The position numbers were made by a program, and so were the translations under genes. From contig JACSRI010000106.1 of assembly GCA_014879845.1 (NCBI GenBank), positions 46,460-110,459 of the forward strand: 64,000 bases of DNA, in the 5' to 3' direction. The DNA comes from Opitutaceae bacterium. GTDB taxonomy: Bacteria; Verrucomicrobiota; Verrucomicrobiia; Opitutales; Opitutaceae. A model generated the notes under the pieces. The model saw only the letters and a program-made list of their open reading frames with translations. It was not told where the DNA came from and did no database searches. Shown in pieces: positions 10,310 through 19,260 of the stretch. Within the stretch, counting starts at the first letter, position 1. Each line of letters opens with the position of its first letter.

Positions 10310-10470
10310 CAAACGCGGTCGTTTCCCACGACAAAGCGACAAAGTCTCGGCGCCCAGCCATGAAAGCCGCCCCGAATGGAAAGTGCGCGCCGCCAGCGGC
10401 CGTTTTGGTCGCTGGCAACGAGCGGAGTCTCCAGGTTGTCGCGGACGATGGACAACACCAGAGTGTGCAC

Positions 10471-12912
10471 ATGCGCGATCTCACGCCGTATCGCTGGCTG
10501 GCGATGTTCCTCGCTTCGATTCTCGCGATCACCGGACGGGCCGCAGAGAAGATCGCGCATGTGCCGGATTGCCCGCCGCCGAACCCGACGCTGCTGAACT
10601 CGCGCTGGCCGGCGCGGTGGATTGCGCCACCGGGAGTGTCCCTCACCGACTATGGTGTGTTTCTGTTCCGGAAGAGATTCACCGTGGCGCGCGATGCAGG
10701 AAAATTCGTCGTGCACATCTCCGCGGACAACCGCTACCGGCTGTTCGTGAACGGCGAGTTCGTGTGCAACGGACCGCAGCGCGGTGATCGGATGCGCTGG
10801 CATTACGACTCGGTGGATCTGCGCGACTTCTTGCACGGCGGAGAGAACACGCTCGCGGTGCAGGTCTGGAATTTCGGCGAGGAGCGGCCGTACGCGCTGA
10901 TGAGTTTGCAGACCGGATTGATCGTGCAGGGCGATGGGCCGGGCGAGCAGGTCGTGAACACCGGCGAGGGCTGGCGCGTGTTTATCAATCGCGCATTCAT
11001 GCCCTTGCCGGTTTCGCGCGAACGATTCCGCACGTTCATTGTCGTCGGGCCCGGCGAGCAGATCGATGGCACCAGGCATCCGTGGGATTGGGAGATGCCG
11101 GAGTTCGACGATTCGAGGTGGGCCGCGCCGCGCGTGATGGAGCCGGGAATGCCGCGCGGCTACGGCACGGATGCGGCGCGGTGGCTCGTGCCGAGAAATC
11201 TGCCGAGATTCTGCGAGTCCACGCCGGGCAACGGCGTGCTCTTTGGCGCGATTCGTCGTGTCGTTGGCGCGACCGCGCCGTCGCCTGGTTTTCTTTCCAG
11301 GCAGTCCCCGTGGACGATTCCGGCAAAAACTTCCGCACGCCTGTTGCTCGATCAGGCCGCGCTTATCAACGGATTCCCGCAGCTTGTGGTCAGCAATGGT
11401 CGCGGTGCGAAAGTGACGCTCGCGTACGCCGAGGCGCTCGTCGACGCGAACTCCCGCAAAGGCAACCGCGACGAAATTGACGGTCGTGAAGTTCGAGGCG
11501 TCGAGGATTGTTTTCTGCCCGATGGTGGAGCGAAACGCCTGTTCACCACGCTCGACTATCGCACGTGGCGCTACGTGGAGATGCGGATCGAGACCGAAAC
11601 GGAGCCCCTGACGGTCGATGCCGTCTATTGCATCCCGACCGGATACCCGTTCGTCGAGAACGGAGAGTTCCGAGCGAACGATCCCGAACTCGCGCGCGTC
11701 TGGGAGGTCGGCTGGCGGACCGCCCGGCTTTGCGCGGACGAAACCTACATGGATTGCCCATACTACGAGCGCCTGCAGTACGTCGGCGACACGCGCATCC
11801 AGGCGCTGGTCTCGCTCTACGTTTCTGGCGACGACCGGCTGATGCGCAACGCGATCACGCTATTTGAGCAGTCGCGCATCCCCGAGGGGCTGACGCAGAG
11901 CCGCTATCCCTCGCACACGCCGCAAGTCATCAACACGTTTTCGCTCTTCTGGATCGCGATGGTGCACGACTACTGGATGCTTCGCGACGATCCGACATTC
12001 CTCGCCGCGCAACTGCGCGGCGTGCAAGGTGTGCTGGATTGGTTTGAGGAGCGCATCGATGCAAAGACCGGATTGCTCGGGCCGCTGCCGTACTGGACGT
12101 TCGTCGACTGGTCGGACGAGTGGGCGCGGAATCGAGGGCTGGACATCGGCGGCGAACCGCCGGGCGCGCACACGGGCGGCTCGTCGATCGTCACGCTGCA
12201 GTTCGCGATCGCACTCGATCAGGCGGCAGAGTTGCACCACGCGTTTGGCGGCACCGAACTAGCGGCGCGGTGCGCACGGCTCGCAGCAAATCTGCGCGCT
12301 GCCGTGATGCGGACTTGTTGGGACGACGCCCGCAAGTTGCTCGCCGACACGCCGGACAAACGCGAGTTCAGCCAGCACGCGAACGCCCTCGCGATTCTGG
12401 CGGGTGCCGTACGCGACGACGCCGCGCGCGAGCTGATCACGAAAGTAATTGCCGACAAATCGCTTGTGCAGTGCACGCTGTATTTTCGATTCTATCTCCT
12501 GCGAGCGCTCAAAGCGGCGGGTCTCGGTGACCAGTATCTCGAGCAGCTCGGTCCGTGGCGCGACATGCTCGCGCTTGGACTCACGACCTTCGCCGAGCGA
12601 CCCGAGCCGACGCGCAGCGATTGCCACGCGTGGAGCGCGTCGCCGGTCTACGAGTTTCTCGCCACGGTGTGCGGCGTCGAGCCGGCGAGTCCAGGTTTCA
12701 AGAGCGTGCGGATCGAACCGCACCTCGGAAAGCTCGCGCACGCGGAAGGCGTGGTGCCGCATCCGGCGGGATTGATCCGGGTGACGATCGACCGCGCAGG
12801 CACGGACGGCATGCACGCGACCGTGGAACTGCCGGGCAGTCTCACCGGCGAATTGGTGTGGGCTGGCCGACGCGTCGCGTTGCGGCCGGGAAAGCAGGAT
12901 GTGACGTTCTGA
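10471..12912 (+). CDS. GH78-type alpha-L-rhamnosidase, exported
   Basis: An 813-residue enzyme with an N-terminal signal (MRDLTPYRWLAMFLASILAITGRA). The first half is beta-sandwich and includes SADNRYRLFVNGEFVCNGPQRGD, typical of GH78 rhamnosidase accessory domains. The (alpha/alpha)6 catalytic barrel begins around ADETYMDCPYYERLQYVGDTRIQ, equivalent to the family's DCPQRDERLGWTGD block, with acidic residues kept. The C-terminal beta domain includes PGFKSVRIEPHLG. The ATG at 10471 is preferred over one 37 codons upstream because it starts directly at the signal peptide. It would release L-rhamnose from glycans alongside the neighbouring sulfatases. Confidence 0.85.
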   Translation: MRDLTPYRWLAMFLASILAITGRAAEKIAHVPDCPPPNPTLLNSRWPARWIAPPGVSLTDYGVFLFRKRFTVARDAGKFVVHISADNRYRLFVNGEFVCNGPQRGDRMRWHYDSVDLRDFLHGGENTLAVQVWNFGEERPYALMSLQTGLIVQGDGPGEQVVNTGEGWRVFINRAFMPLPVSRERFRTFIVVGPGEQIDGTRHPWDWEMPEFDDSRWAAPRVMEPGMPRGYGTDAARWLVPRNLPRFCESTPGNGVLFGAIRRVVGATAPSPGFLSRQSPWTIPAKTSARLLLDQAALINGFPQLVVSNGRGAKVTLAYAEALVDANSRKGNRDEIDGREVRGVEDCFLPDGGAKRLFTTLDYRTWRYVEMRIETETEPLTVDAVYCIPTGYPFVENGEFRANDPELARVWEVGWRTARLCADETYMDCPYYERLQYVGDTRIQALVSLYVSGDDRLMRNAITLFEQSRIPEGLTQSRYPSHTPQVINTFSLFWIAMVHDYWMLRDDPTFLAAQLRGVQGVLDWFEERIDAKTGLLGPLPYWTFVDWSDEWARNRGLDIGGEPPGAHTGGSSIVTLQFAIALDQAAELHHAFGGTELAARCARLAANLRAAVMRTCWDDARKLLADTPDKREFSQHANALAILAGAVRDDAARELITKVIADKSLVQCTLYFRFYLLRALKAAGLGDQYLEQLGPWRDMLALGLTTFAERPEPTRSDCHAWSASPVYEFLATVCGVEPASPGFKSVRIEPHLGKLAHAEGVVPHPAGLIRVTIDRAGTDGMHATVELPGSLTGELVWAGRRVALRPGKQDVTF

Positions 12913-13084
12913 AAAGTCGCGCCTGCTCTCGTCGGCGATCGGCGTGCGATTTCGAATTGCAGGAGCGGCGCTTGCGCCCTTGCGCCTTGCGACGAACGGG
13001 AATCGCGACACGCGGACTTCGCACGCAAAGGCCCTACAGGCCGCACCGCCTGCCTGCGCACCCGGATGGCCCGAGTACCTCGCG

Positions 13085-14581
13085 TCACCCGTTTGGCGGC
13101 GGCTCTGACGATACGTAATCTGCACCGCTCAAGCTGAGTTCAACCGACCGCTGCCAAGCCTCAAGTTGCGCGGTCATTCGTCGCACCATGTCAGGTTGCT
13201 CGGCAGCGAGGTTGTGTTCCTCGCCGAGATCACTGAGCAAATCATAGAGTTCCACGCGAGGCGTACTGTCGGACCCGAACACGAGCAACTTATAGCGATT
13301 GTCCGTCCATGCGGCATCTCCGCCGAAATCCCGCGTCTTGGCTGCGGGATGTACGGTGTTCGTGAAATCTACCGCGGTCTCGTTTTCCGTGGGCGTGGTG
13401 CCTTGCGAAAGCGCACGGTCCACCCATCTTGGGTTGTCGCGTTCGGCGGCGAACGGATAGTTCCAGAATCCGATCGGTGACGGGCGCGGGCGCTCGGTCA
13501 TTTGACCACTGACGAGAATCGGCTTGAGGCTGATGCCATCGAGCGGACGCCGGGGGTCGCGTGACGAAATCCCCAGGAGATCAAGTACCGTGGGGAAAAT
13601 ATCCGACGTGACGCAAGGCACTGACGTGGCCCGGTGCTCACGAATCACCGCTGGCCACTCGATGATCGCAGGAACACGCAAACCGCCCTCATAGAGATCG
13701 CTTTTCCGTCCGCGCCACGGACCGTTAAATGATGCCGTCTTCAGGCGAGCGGGCACGCCCGTACCGTTGTCGGAATTGAACCAGACGAGTGTGTTGTCGG
13801 CCACGCCGGCCTCGCGGATCGCCTCTCGAAACTTACCGATAGCGCGGTCCATCGCTGTGATTTCTGCATAGCGATGTCGGAGTTCCGGGTCGGAGACATG
13901 TTCGTAGAGCGCGACGTCTTCGGGCAGTCCTGCAAACGGCCAGTGTGGGGAGCCAAACCAGAGCACCACGAAAAACGGCTTGGGCTGTTCTTCGGTCCGC
14001 ACTTTGTTGATGAACTTCACCGCCTCACCGACGAGGATTTCAGAACTTTCGCCTTTGAAGACCTCGGGTGGTGCGCCGTTTCGGCTGAAGACAGGATCAA
14101 TCCCGAAAAAGTTGTCGTGCGACAAGTACTCGTCGAAGCCCATGGCTCGAGGATTCAAGGGTGACTCTTTCTTCACCGCTCCAATGTGCCACTTGCCGAA
14201 GTGTCCGGTGTGATAGCCGGCCCGCTGGAGCACGTGCGCAAGGGTGACTTCTTCGGGCCGGGTGGACCAGTTTGGCCAGAACGCGCCCGAGCGGTTGGCA
14301 TGCCTGCCGGTCATCACGCTGGCGCGGGTGGGCGAGCACATCGGCGATGCGGCGTAGAAACGATCGAAGCGCAGGCCCGTTCGGGCCATCTCGTCCAGCA
14401 CCGGTGTCTTCAAGTCCGGATGGCCGTTGTAAGCCGTGTCCGCCCATCCTTGGTCGTCGGACATGATGAGAACAATGTTGGGGCGGATGTCCGACATGCT
14501 CGCGGCACCCGACACGGCGAGGAATTGGGCACAACAACCACAGGTGAGCGCGGCCGACAGCTTCAAGGGGATTTTACTCAT
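13085..14581 (-). CDS. exported sulfatase, convergent with rhamnosidase
   Basis: A second type I sulfatase, 498 residues, with an N-terminal export signal rich in Ala and Cys (residues 1-28). Metal ligands lie in NIVLIMSDDQGWADTAYNGH. The formylglycine site is Cys82 in MCSPTRASVMTGR, an intact C-x-P-x-R motif. GHFGKWHIGAV and WFNSDNGTG give the other conserved ligand positions. It is clearly a different subfamily from the sulfatase at 8789 and lies on the opposite strand, facing the rhamnosidase. Its upstream region, shared with a divergent hybrid kinase, carries two copies of a palindromic motif. Substrate unknown. Confidence 0.92.
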   Translation of the reverse strand: MSKIPLKLSAALTCGCCAQFLAVSGAASMSDIRPNIVLIMSDDQGWADTAYNGHPDLKTPVLDEMARTGLRFDRFYAASPMCSPTRASVMTGRHANRSGAFWPNWSTRPEEVTLAHVLQRAGYHTGHFGKWHIGAVKKESPLNPRAMGFDEYLSHDNFFGIDPVFSRNGAPPEVFKGESSEILVGEAVKFINKVRTEEQPKPFFVVLWFGSPHWPFAGLPEDVALYEHVSDPELRHRYAEITAMDRAIGKFREAIREAGVADNTLVWFNSDNGTGVPARLKTASFNGPWRGRKSDLYEGGLRVPAIIEWPAVIREHRATSVPCVTSDIFPTVLDLLGISSRDPRRPLDGISLKPILVSGQMTERPRPSPIGFWNYPFAAERDNPRWVDRALSQGTTPTENETAVDFTNTVHPAAKTRDFGGDAAWTDNRYKLLVFGSDSTPRVELYDLLSDLGEEHNLAAEQPDMVRRMTAQLEAWQRSVELSLSGADYVSSEPPPNG

Positions 14582-15028
14582 ACGGGCTGGCTGGAGCGGG
14601 ATCGCACCCGGCGAGGTTTGCGCCGCGATGCACGGCTTCCGAGTTTAAGCTCTCACGATACCAGTCTTTTTCGCAAGGTGACTACTACACGAAGGTGTAG
14701 CCACCACCAGCCCCGCATGCGGCATTACACTTCCGTGTCATGGCCGAACGGTCAGCCGCGGTGCTAAACTAAAACGGTATCGGTCCGCGATGTCACCGTC
14801 GCTTGCACGTTTGACGAAGAACACCCCATTTCACGATCGAGTCGGACAACGCAATCAAGCCGTAGACCGCTTCACGACGCGCCGCCGCAGAGGTCGCACG
14901 TGTGGTATTGGCTTGGCTCGGCGATCGCCGAAATTGCCGTCCCGGGCCATACGTGGACCCAGCGTTGTCGTGCGATATGCCCTCTTCGCCTCTTCCTGTC
15001 GTCCACAGACGCCGACGCTACCCCATGA
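14582..15028. other. divergent intergenic region
   Basis: About 450 bases between the sulfatase (minus) and the hybrid kinase (plus). It must hold both promoters. No gene is seen. The notable content is the pair of palindromes at 14685-14740. Confidence 0.5.
14685..14740. promoter_or_regulatory. two YTACAC-N4-GTGT palindromes, possible operator pair
   Basis: CTACAC/gaag/GTGTAG at 14685-14700 is a perfect palindrome arm pair. TTACAC/ttcc/GTGTCA follows at 14725-14740. The centres are 40 bases apart, close to four helical turns, which suits two regulator dimers on one DNA face. They lie about 105-160 bases upstream of the sulfatase start. A third copy is at 5855. The binding protein is unknown. 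Confidence 0.45.
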
Positions 15029-17236
15029 ATGAACGGGACCGAACAGACGTCTGACGCGCACCGACGAATCCTGGTCGTGGATGACCAACAGGCTATCCAC
15101 GATGACTTCCGCAAGATGCTGGTGAGGCAGAGCGCAGCCAAAGACATGCTGGATGCAGCGGCTGCTGGGCTCTTTGACGGAGTGGGGTTGGTCGAAACTC
15201 GTCCGTCATTCGACATCGATTCGGCGTATCAGGGGCAGGGGGCCGTCGAACTGGTTTGCCGGGCTGTGACCGAAGGTCGCCCATACTCCGTAGCGTTCGT
15301 CGATATGCGAATGCCGCCGGGGTGGGATGGCGTCGAAACGATTGAGCGGATGTGGGCAGTGGATCCCATGATTCACGTAGTCATTTGCACCGCTTTCTCC
15401 GATTATTCTTGGGACGATCTGTTTGTGAGGTTGGGAGAGTCGGATCGGTTGCTGATTCTCAAGAAGCCGTTCGATAATGTGGAGGCAATGCAGTTGGCTA
15501 CAGCGCTGACCGAGAAATGGCGGTTAACGCGCGCGGTTCGCGCCCAAGTGGATACTCTGGAGGAGAAGGTGCGCCGACGCACAGCCGAACTCGAGTCGAC
15601 CATGATTGAACTGCGAGCAGCGAAGCAAGCCGCCGAAGTGGCGAGAGACCAAGCCGAGGCGGCCGCCCGCGCCAAGAGCACGTTCCTGGCGAACATGAGC
15701 CACGAGATCCGCACGCCGATGAATGGCGTGATCGGCATGACCGGCCTGTTACTCGACACCCGGCTCGATGACGAACAGCGCGACTATGGCGAGACGATCC
15801 GCAAATCCGGCGAAGCGCTGCTGTGCATCATCAATGACATTCTCGACTTCTCGAAGATCGAGGCCGGCAAGCTCGAACTCGAGCGGATCGAATTCAATCC
15901 TCGCGAGGCGGCCGAAGACGTGCTCGAACTCATGTCCGCCGCAGCCCATCGCAAGGACCTCGAGCTCGCCTGCTGGACCGACGACGGCGTCCCCGAGGAA
16001 ATCCTGGGCGACCCGGGTCGCTTCCGCCAGATCCTCACCAACCTGGTCGGCAACGCGATCAAGTTCACCGAACACGGCGAGGTCATTGTGCACATGAGCG
16101 CTTCCGCGCCCGCGTCGCCGCAGCATCCTCGGATGCTGCGCGTCGAGATCACGGATACCGGCATCGGCCTGTCTGAGGAAGGGCGGGCCCGCCTCTTCCA
16201 GTCCTTCAGCCAGGTCGACAGCTCCACCACGCGGCGTTACGGCGGCACCGGCCTCGGGCTCGCCATCTCCAAGCAACTCGTGGAGCTGATGGGCGGCCGG
16301 ATCGGCGTCCATAGCGCGCCCGGCAAAGGCTCGACGTTCTGGTTCACGATCGCCTGGACCGAACTGCCGCGACTGCAGCCCAAGGCGGGCGGTGAATCCG
16401 TCGCGTCGCTCCTGCACGGCCGTCGCGTCCTGATCGTTGACGACAACGCCACCAACCGCCATCTGATCGTGCACGTGCTGGGCCGGTGGGGCGCCCAGGC
16501 CGCGGAAGCCGTCGATGGACCGAGCGCGCTCGTCACCTTGCGCGAGGCGGTCCGCGACGGATCGCCGTTCGACGCCGCCGTGCTCGACTATCACATGCCC
16601 GGCATGAACGGCCTCGAACTCGCCGAGGCCATTCGCGCCCAGACGGCTCTCGCGGCCCTGCCGCTGCTCCTGCTCAGCTCCGCGCTGTCGAAGGAACACC
16701 GCGCCAGCATCGACCGGTTTGCGATCGCCGGCGCTTTTCAGAAACCGGTGCGCCAGTCCACCCTGCTGCGCGCGCTGCAAAAGCTATGGTCCACCAACCT
16801 CGATGTCACCGCCGCCGAGCAAAAGGCCGAGGAGCAGCCCGCCGGCGTCGCCTCGGTCGCGCGCGCGCGCGTGCTCATCGTGGAGGACAATCTGATCAAC
16901 CAGAAGCTCACGCTACGCATGGTGGAGAAACTCGGACACCAGGCGGACGTGGCCGGGAGCGGCGTGGAAGCGCTGGCGGCGCTGGACCGCACCCGCTATG
17001 ATGTGGTGTTGATGGACTGCCAGATGCCAGAGATGGACGGCTACGAGGCAACCGCACAATTGCGGCGGCGCGAAGCTGCCACGGGCCGGCACTTGCCGGT
17101 CGTCGCCCTCACCGCGAACGCGCTGACGGAGGAACGCCAGCGCTGCCTGAACGCCGGCATGGACGACTATCTTTCCAAGCCCGTGCGTCTCGAAAACCTC
17201 GCGGCCGCGATCGCCCGATTTGCGCATGTTGACTGA
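15029..17236 (+). CDS. hybrid histidine kinase REC-HisKA-HATPase-REC-REC
   Basis: A 735-residue cytoplasmic hybrid kinase. The N-terminal receiver has Asp92 in [15 protein letters not shown] coiled-coil linker rich in Ala and Glu follows (about residues 165-215). His225 lies in [18 protein letters not shown]. The HATPase domain has [19 protein letters not shown] and [19 protein letters not shown]. Two C-terminal receivers follow, with acceptor Asp residues in [13 protein letters not shown] and [13 protein letters not shown]. No membrane segment, so it senses an internal signal or takes phosphate through its N-terminal receiver. An overlapping ATG at 15025 is out of frame. It is divergent from a sulfatase gene and could control it; that link is inference. 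Confidence 0.93.
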   Translation: MNGTEQTSDAHRRILVVDDQQAIHDDFRKMLVRQSAAKDMLDAAAAGLFDGVGLVETRPSFDIDSAYQGQGAVELVCRAVTEGRPYSVAFVDMRMPPGWDGVETIERMWAVDPMIHVVICTAFSDYSWDDLFVRLGESDRLLILKKPFDNVEAMQLATALTEKWRLTRAVRAQVDTLEEKVRRRTAELESTMIELRAAKQAAEVARDQAEAAARAKSTFLANMSHEIRTPMNGVIGMTGLLLDTRLDDEQRDYGETIRKSGEALLCIINDILDFSKIEAGKLELERIEFNPREAAEDVLELMSAAAHRKDLELACWTDDGVPEEILGDPGRFRQILTNLVGNAIKFTEHGEVIVHMSASAPASPQHPRMLRVEITDTGIGLSEEGRARLFQSFSQVDSSTTRRYGGTGLGLAISKQLVELMGGRIGVHSAPGKGSTFWFTIAWTELPRLQPKAGGESVASLLHGRRVLIVDDNATNRHLIVHVLGRWGAQAAEAVDGPSALVTLREAVRDGSPFDAAVLDYHMPGMNGLELAEAIRAQTALAALPLLLLSSALSKEHRASIDRFAIAGAFQKPVRQSTLLRALQKLWSTNLDVTAAEQKAEEQPAGVASVARARVLIVEDNLINQKLTLRMVEKLGHQADVAGSGVEALAALDRTRYDVVLMDCQMPEMDGYEATAQLRRREAATGRHLPVVALTANALTEERQRCLNAGMDDYLSKPVRLENLAAAIARFAHVD

Positions 17237-17284
17237 ATCAAGGCGCCCACGACGTCGAGATCACTGACTGCCCCCTGAGAGCCC

Positions 17285-17460
17285 ATGAAAAAGCACATCA
17301 ATGCCATCCAGGCGAACTCCTTCGCGAGGAGTTCCTGACGCCGCTCGGAATTACGCCGTACCGCCTCGCCAAGGACGCGAAACTCCCGCACCAGCGCGTG
17401 AACGAGATCGTGAACGAAAAGAGCGGTATTATGCCGACCGGTGACAACGAAGTGAGAGAG
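17285..17460 (+). pseudogene. higA-like antitoxin remnant, frameshifted and truncated
   Basis: The start MKKHINAIQ matches the HigA/VapI antitoxin family. The reading frame then shifts near 17311, and the family sequence continues in another frame as GELLREEFLTPLGITPYRLAKDAKLPHQRVNEIVNEKSG. The match stops around 17430, where intact relatives continue with GITADTALRLA. Only about half the usual 100 residues remain and no toxin gene is present. It sits at the left border of the Tn7-like element, so the insertion may have cut it. The family match is from memory of HigA sequences. Confidence 0.6.
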
Positions 17461-17474
17461 GTTGTGGATCCGGT

Positions 17475-17496
17475 GCCCGATAAACGTCAATCGCAC
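17475..17496 (+). repeat. possible TnsB-binding site, left end
   Basis: CGATAAACGTC followed by ATCGCAC resembles, read from the outside inward, the repeat unit at the other border (CGATAATAATGTC then GTGCGG). It is one imperfect copy, so support is weak. Confidence 0.25.
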
Positions 17497-17509
17497 TCGT
17501 TCCCGTCCT

Positions 17510-17791
17510 TCACTCCTTTGTTTGGCGAAACAGCTCTGTGATCGGCACTCGGAAGGCGCGTGCGATTGCGGCGGCCTCGTAGTCCAGGACGTAGCGATCA
17601 CCGCGCTCGATCCTCGCGATCGCCGAGCGGTCGATGGAAATCCCCAGAGCGGCCAGCCGACCCGCAAGATCCTGCTGGCTGACGGGCACCTTCTGGCCAA
17701 ATCGGATCTTTCGCACGTTGGCTCCGACGATGTTCTTCAGGAGGGAGTCGGATGTGTGCTTCACCGGTGTGTGGAAATCACACGTTGACAT
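17510..17791 (-). CDS. XRE-family helix-turn-helix regulator
   Basis: A 93-residue single-domain repressor-type protein. The helix-turn-helix covers about residues 26-90: NVRKIRFGQKVPVSQQDLAGRLAALGISIDRSAIARIERGDRYVLDYEAAAIARAFRVPITELF. It is divergent from the transposon operon. Two matching inverted repeats lie at and just beyond its start (17768-17784 and 17814-17830), so it very likely represses the operon and itself. Another start at 17839 is possible, but that would place both repeats inside the coding region. Confidence 0.85.
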   Translation of the reverse strand: MSTCDFHTPVKHTSDSLLKNIVGANVRKIRFGQKVPVSQQDLAGRLAALGISIDRSAIARIERGDRYVLDYEAAAIARAFRVPITELFRQTKE

Positions 17792-17830
17792 TAACCGAAG
17801 ATAGATCTCAATGTGTGTGGATGTCACACA
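17768..17830 (+). promoter_or_regulatory. transposon operon promoter flanked by two operators
   Basis: A perfect -35 box TTGACA is at 17785-17790, with a weak -10 (CTCAAT) near 17807-17812. On either side sits the same inverted repeat: TGTGTG-N5-CACACG at 17768-17784 and TGTGTG-N5-CACACA at 17814-17830, centres 46 bases apart. One operator abuts the -35 and the other covers the expected start of transcription, the arrangement expected for repression by the adjacent XRE protein, possibly with cooperative binding. Confidence 0.65.
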
Positions 17831-17837
17831 ATGTGCC

Positions 17838-18212
17838 ATGAGCGGAACGCCTTCAAAGAACCACGGTGAGAACGAGAGACCGGCCGGCGGCAGCGAGACA
17901 GCGGCGCGGCTGGAGGCACTGCTCAAAGCGGGACGCGTGATCCCATACATGGAAAACATTCCAGATCGGGAGTTCACGTATGTCACATGTTCGGTGTTTG
18001 GAGCGCCGGACACCGACGAGCTGTTCGTCAGGCTGTCGAATGGCCGCGTCACATTTGTCGAGGCGATCGAGTCGGGCCTCGTGTATCCGGCCATGGCTGA
18101 TCGAATTTTCGGGATGGACGTCCAGGATCAACACGACGCGTTCAATCTCGCCGATCGGATGTGGGAGGCGCATCGCGACGCCCTGGTGCAGGCGGAGAGT
18201 CGAAGCGTATGA
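17838..18212 (+). CDS. unknown small protein, first gene of transposon operon
   Basis: A 124-residue soluble protein I do not recognise. It has a hydrophilic N-terminus (MSGTPSKNHGENERPAGGSETAARLEALLKAGRVIPY), then FTYVTCSVFGAPDTDELFVRLSNGRVTFVEAIESG, and an acidic C-terminal helix. No catalytic motif is visible. The ATG at 17838 is chosen because it lies just after the operator pair; an upstream start at 17811 would overlap the operator. The next gene starts within its stop codon (ATGA at 18209). Confidence 0.55.
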   Translation: MSGTPSKNHGENERPAGGSETAARLEALLKAGRVIPYMENIPDREFTYVTCSVFGAPDTDELFVRLSNGRVTFVEAIESGLVYPAMADRIFGMDVQDQHDAFNLADRMWEAHRDALVQAESRSV

Positions 18213-18394
18213 CTACGCTTGGCCAGGTTCCTGAGGGCGTGCGCTGCCGGATTGCTGAGATCTGGTGGAACAGAATCGCTAGAAAGCATGAGGGCCCGAT
18301 GTCGTGGGCACGTTGGGTCGAGGACGTCGAAGTATTCGAGATCGGCGGCCGGTCAGTGTTGTTCCCGGTTCCAAGGGAGGGCGACTGCGCATGA
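18209..18394 (+). CDS. unknown small protein
   Basis: A 61-residue protein (MTTLGQVPEGVRCRIAEIWWNRIARKHEGPMSW...) with no recognised domain. It is joined by four-base ATGA overlaps to the genes on both sides, which supports it as real and translated. Confidence 0.5.
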   Translation: MTTLGQVPEGVRCRIAEIWWNRIARKHEGPMSWARWVEDVEVFEIGGRSVLFPVPREGDCA

Positions 18395-19062
18395 AAACGA
18401 TCATCCGCCCCAGCCGTCCGGAGAAGGCGCAGTTTTCCTGCGATGTCACTGGCGACGCACTTCCGGATGGGCCGGCGACGACGATCGAGATCCACTGCGG
18501 CTACGGGGCGCCATACGACGGCGACACCTTCGTCATCGATCTGTCGATGACAGCAGCGGAGGTAGTTGTTCCGCTCCTGCGCGCGCTGCTCCTCGGCGGC
18601 GGACCGCTCGCACCGCACCTGACCCACAGCCTCCTTCCTGCACGTCGACCCGAGCGCGAGCCGTGGATCTCCCGGCGCGAACGGACACGGCTTCTTCGCG
18701 CGCTTGAGAAGCTGGTGCGCCATCGCGTTATCTCGGAATCCTTGGCGAAGAAGCAGCGGACAGGACCGGTGAGCCGGCGAGGTGCAGCGCTGCCAGCCGA
18801 ACACGGTCGGCCCGGAGCATCCGCAGCCCTATCCATTTCGGGGACGCGACGAAAGAAGAAGCACACGGGTCAACGGACTCGCTTCCTGTCGCCGGAGTTC
18901 GAGCGCCTCATGAAACGAAAACCTGGCCGCGACGTGCTCGATGATCTGAATGCAGTCCGAGGAAAAGGCCAGGAACCCGGGGCGCACGCGCACAAGTCAC
19001 AACGCGGCTCCATCGCGCCAGCGGTGAAGGAGCTTTCCTCGGAACAAAGGCAACGCTCATGA
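18391..19062 (+). CDS. unknown basic protein
   Basis: A 223-residue protein not recognised. The N-terminal 100 residues look folded (TIEIHCGYGAPYDGDTFVIDLSMTAAEVVVPLLRALLLGGG). The rest is very basic and probably disordered (RRERTRLLRALEKLVRHR, GTRRKKKHTGQRTRF), which could bind nucleic acid. It starts in the stop of the preceding gene and its own stop overlaps the next start (ATGA at 19059). Function unknown. Confidence 0.5.
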   Translation: MKTIIRPSRPEKAQFSCDVTGDALPDGPATTIEIHCGYGAPYDGDTFVIDLSMTAAEVVVPLLRALLLGGGPLAPHLTHSLLPARRPEREPWISRRERTRLLRALEKLVRHRVISESLAKKQRTGPVSRRGAALPAEHGRPGASAALSISGTRRKKKHTGQRTRFLSPEFERLMKRKPGRDVLDDLNAVRGKGQEPGAHAHKSQRGSIAPAVKELSSEQRQRS

Positions 19063-19253
19063 AGGTGAATATCCGCATCGGATCCGGCCCGGTAGGTTTC
19101 GTTGGGCTCCTGACAATCGTATTCGTAACGCTCAGACTGCTCGGAAGAATCGACTGGTCGTGGTGGTGGGTCCTGTCGCCACTCTGGATTACGGCGGCGC
19201 TTTCGCTCCTGATTCTTGGCGCAGTCCTTTTCATCGCGGCACTGGACCGCTGA
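19059..19253 (+). CDS. small membrane protein, phage-like
   Basis: A 64-residue protein with two hydrophobic segments (about residues 12-28 and 36-61) separated by a Trp-rich turn, RIDWSWWWVLSPLW. Small proteins with a W-W-x-x-SPLW turn are common in phages and mobile elements, where their role is poorly known. It overlaps the preceding gene by four bases. Confidence 0.6.
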   Translation: MKVNIRIGSGPVGFVGLLTIVFVTLRLLGRIDWSWWWVLSPLWITAALSLLILGAVLFIAALDR

Positions 19254-19260
19254 CCTCCAC

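Noticed and set aside
10455..10466. A fourth copy of the ACAC-N4-GTGT palindrome
   Set aside because: The flanking T and A are missing and eight fixed bases are expected about once by chance in 64 kb; mentioned only as a weak match.
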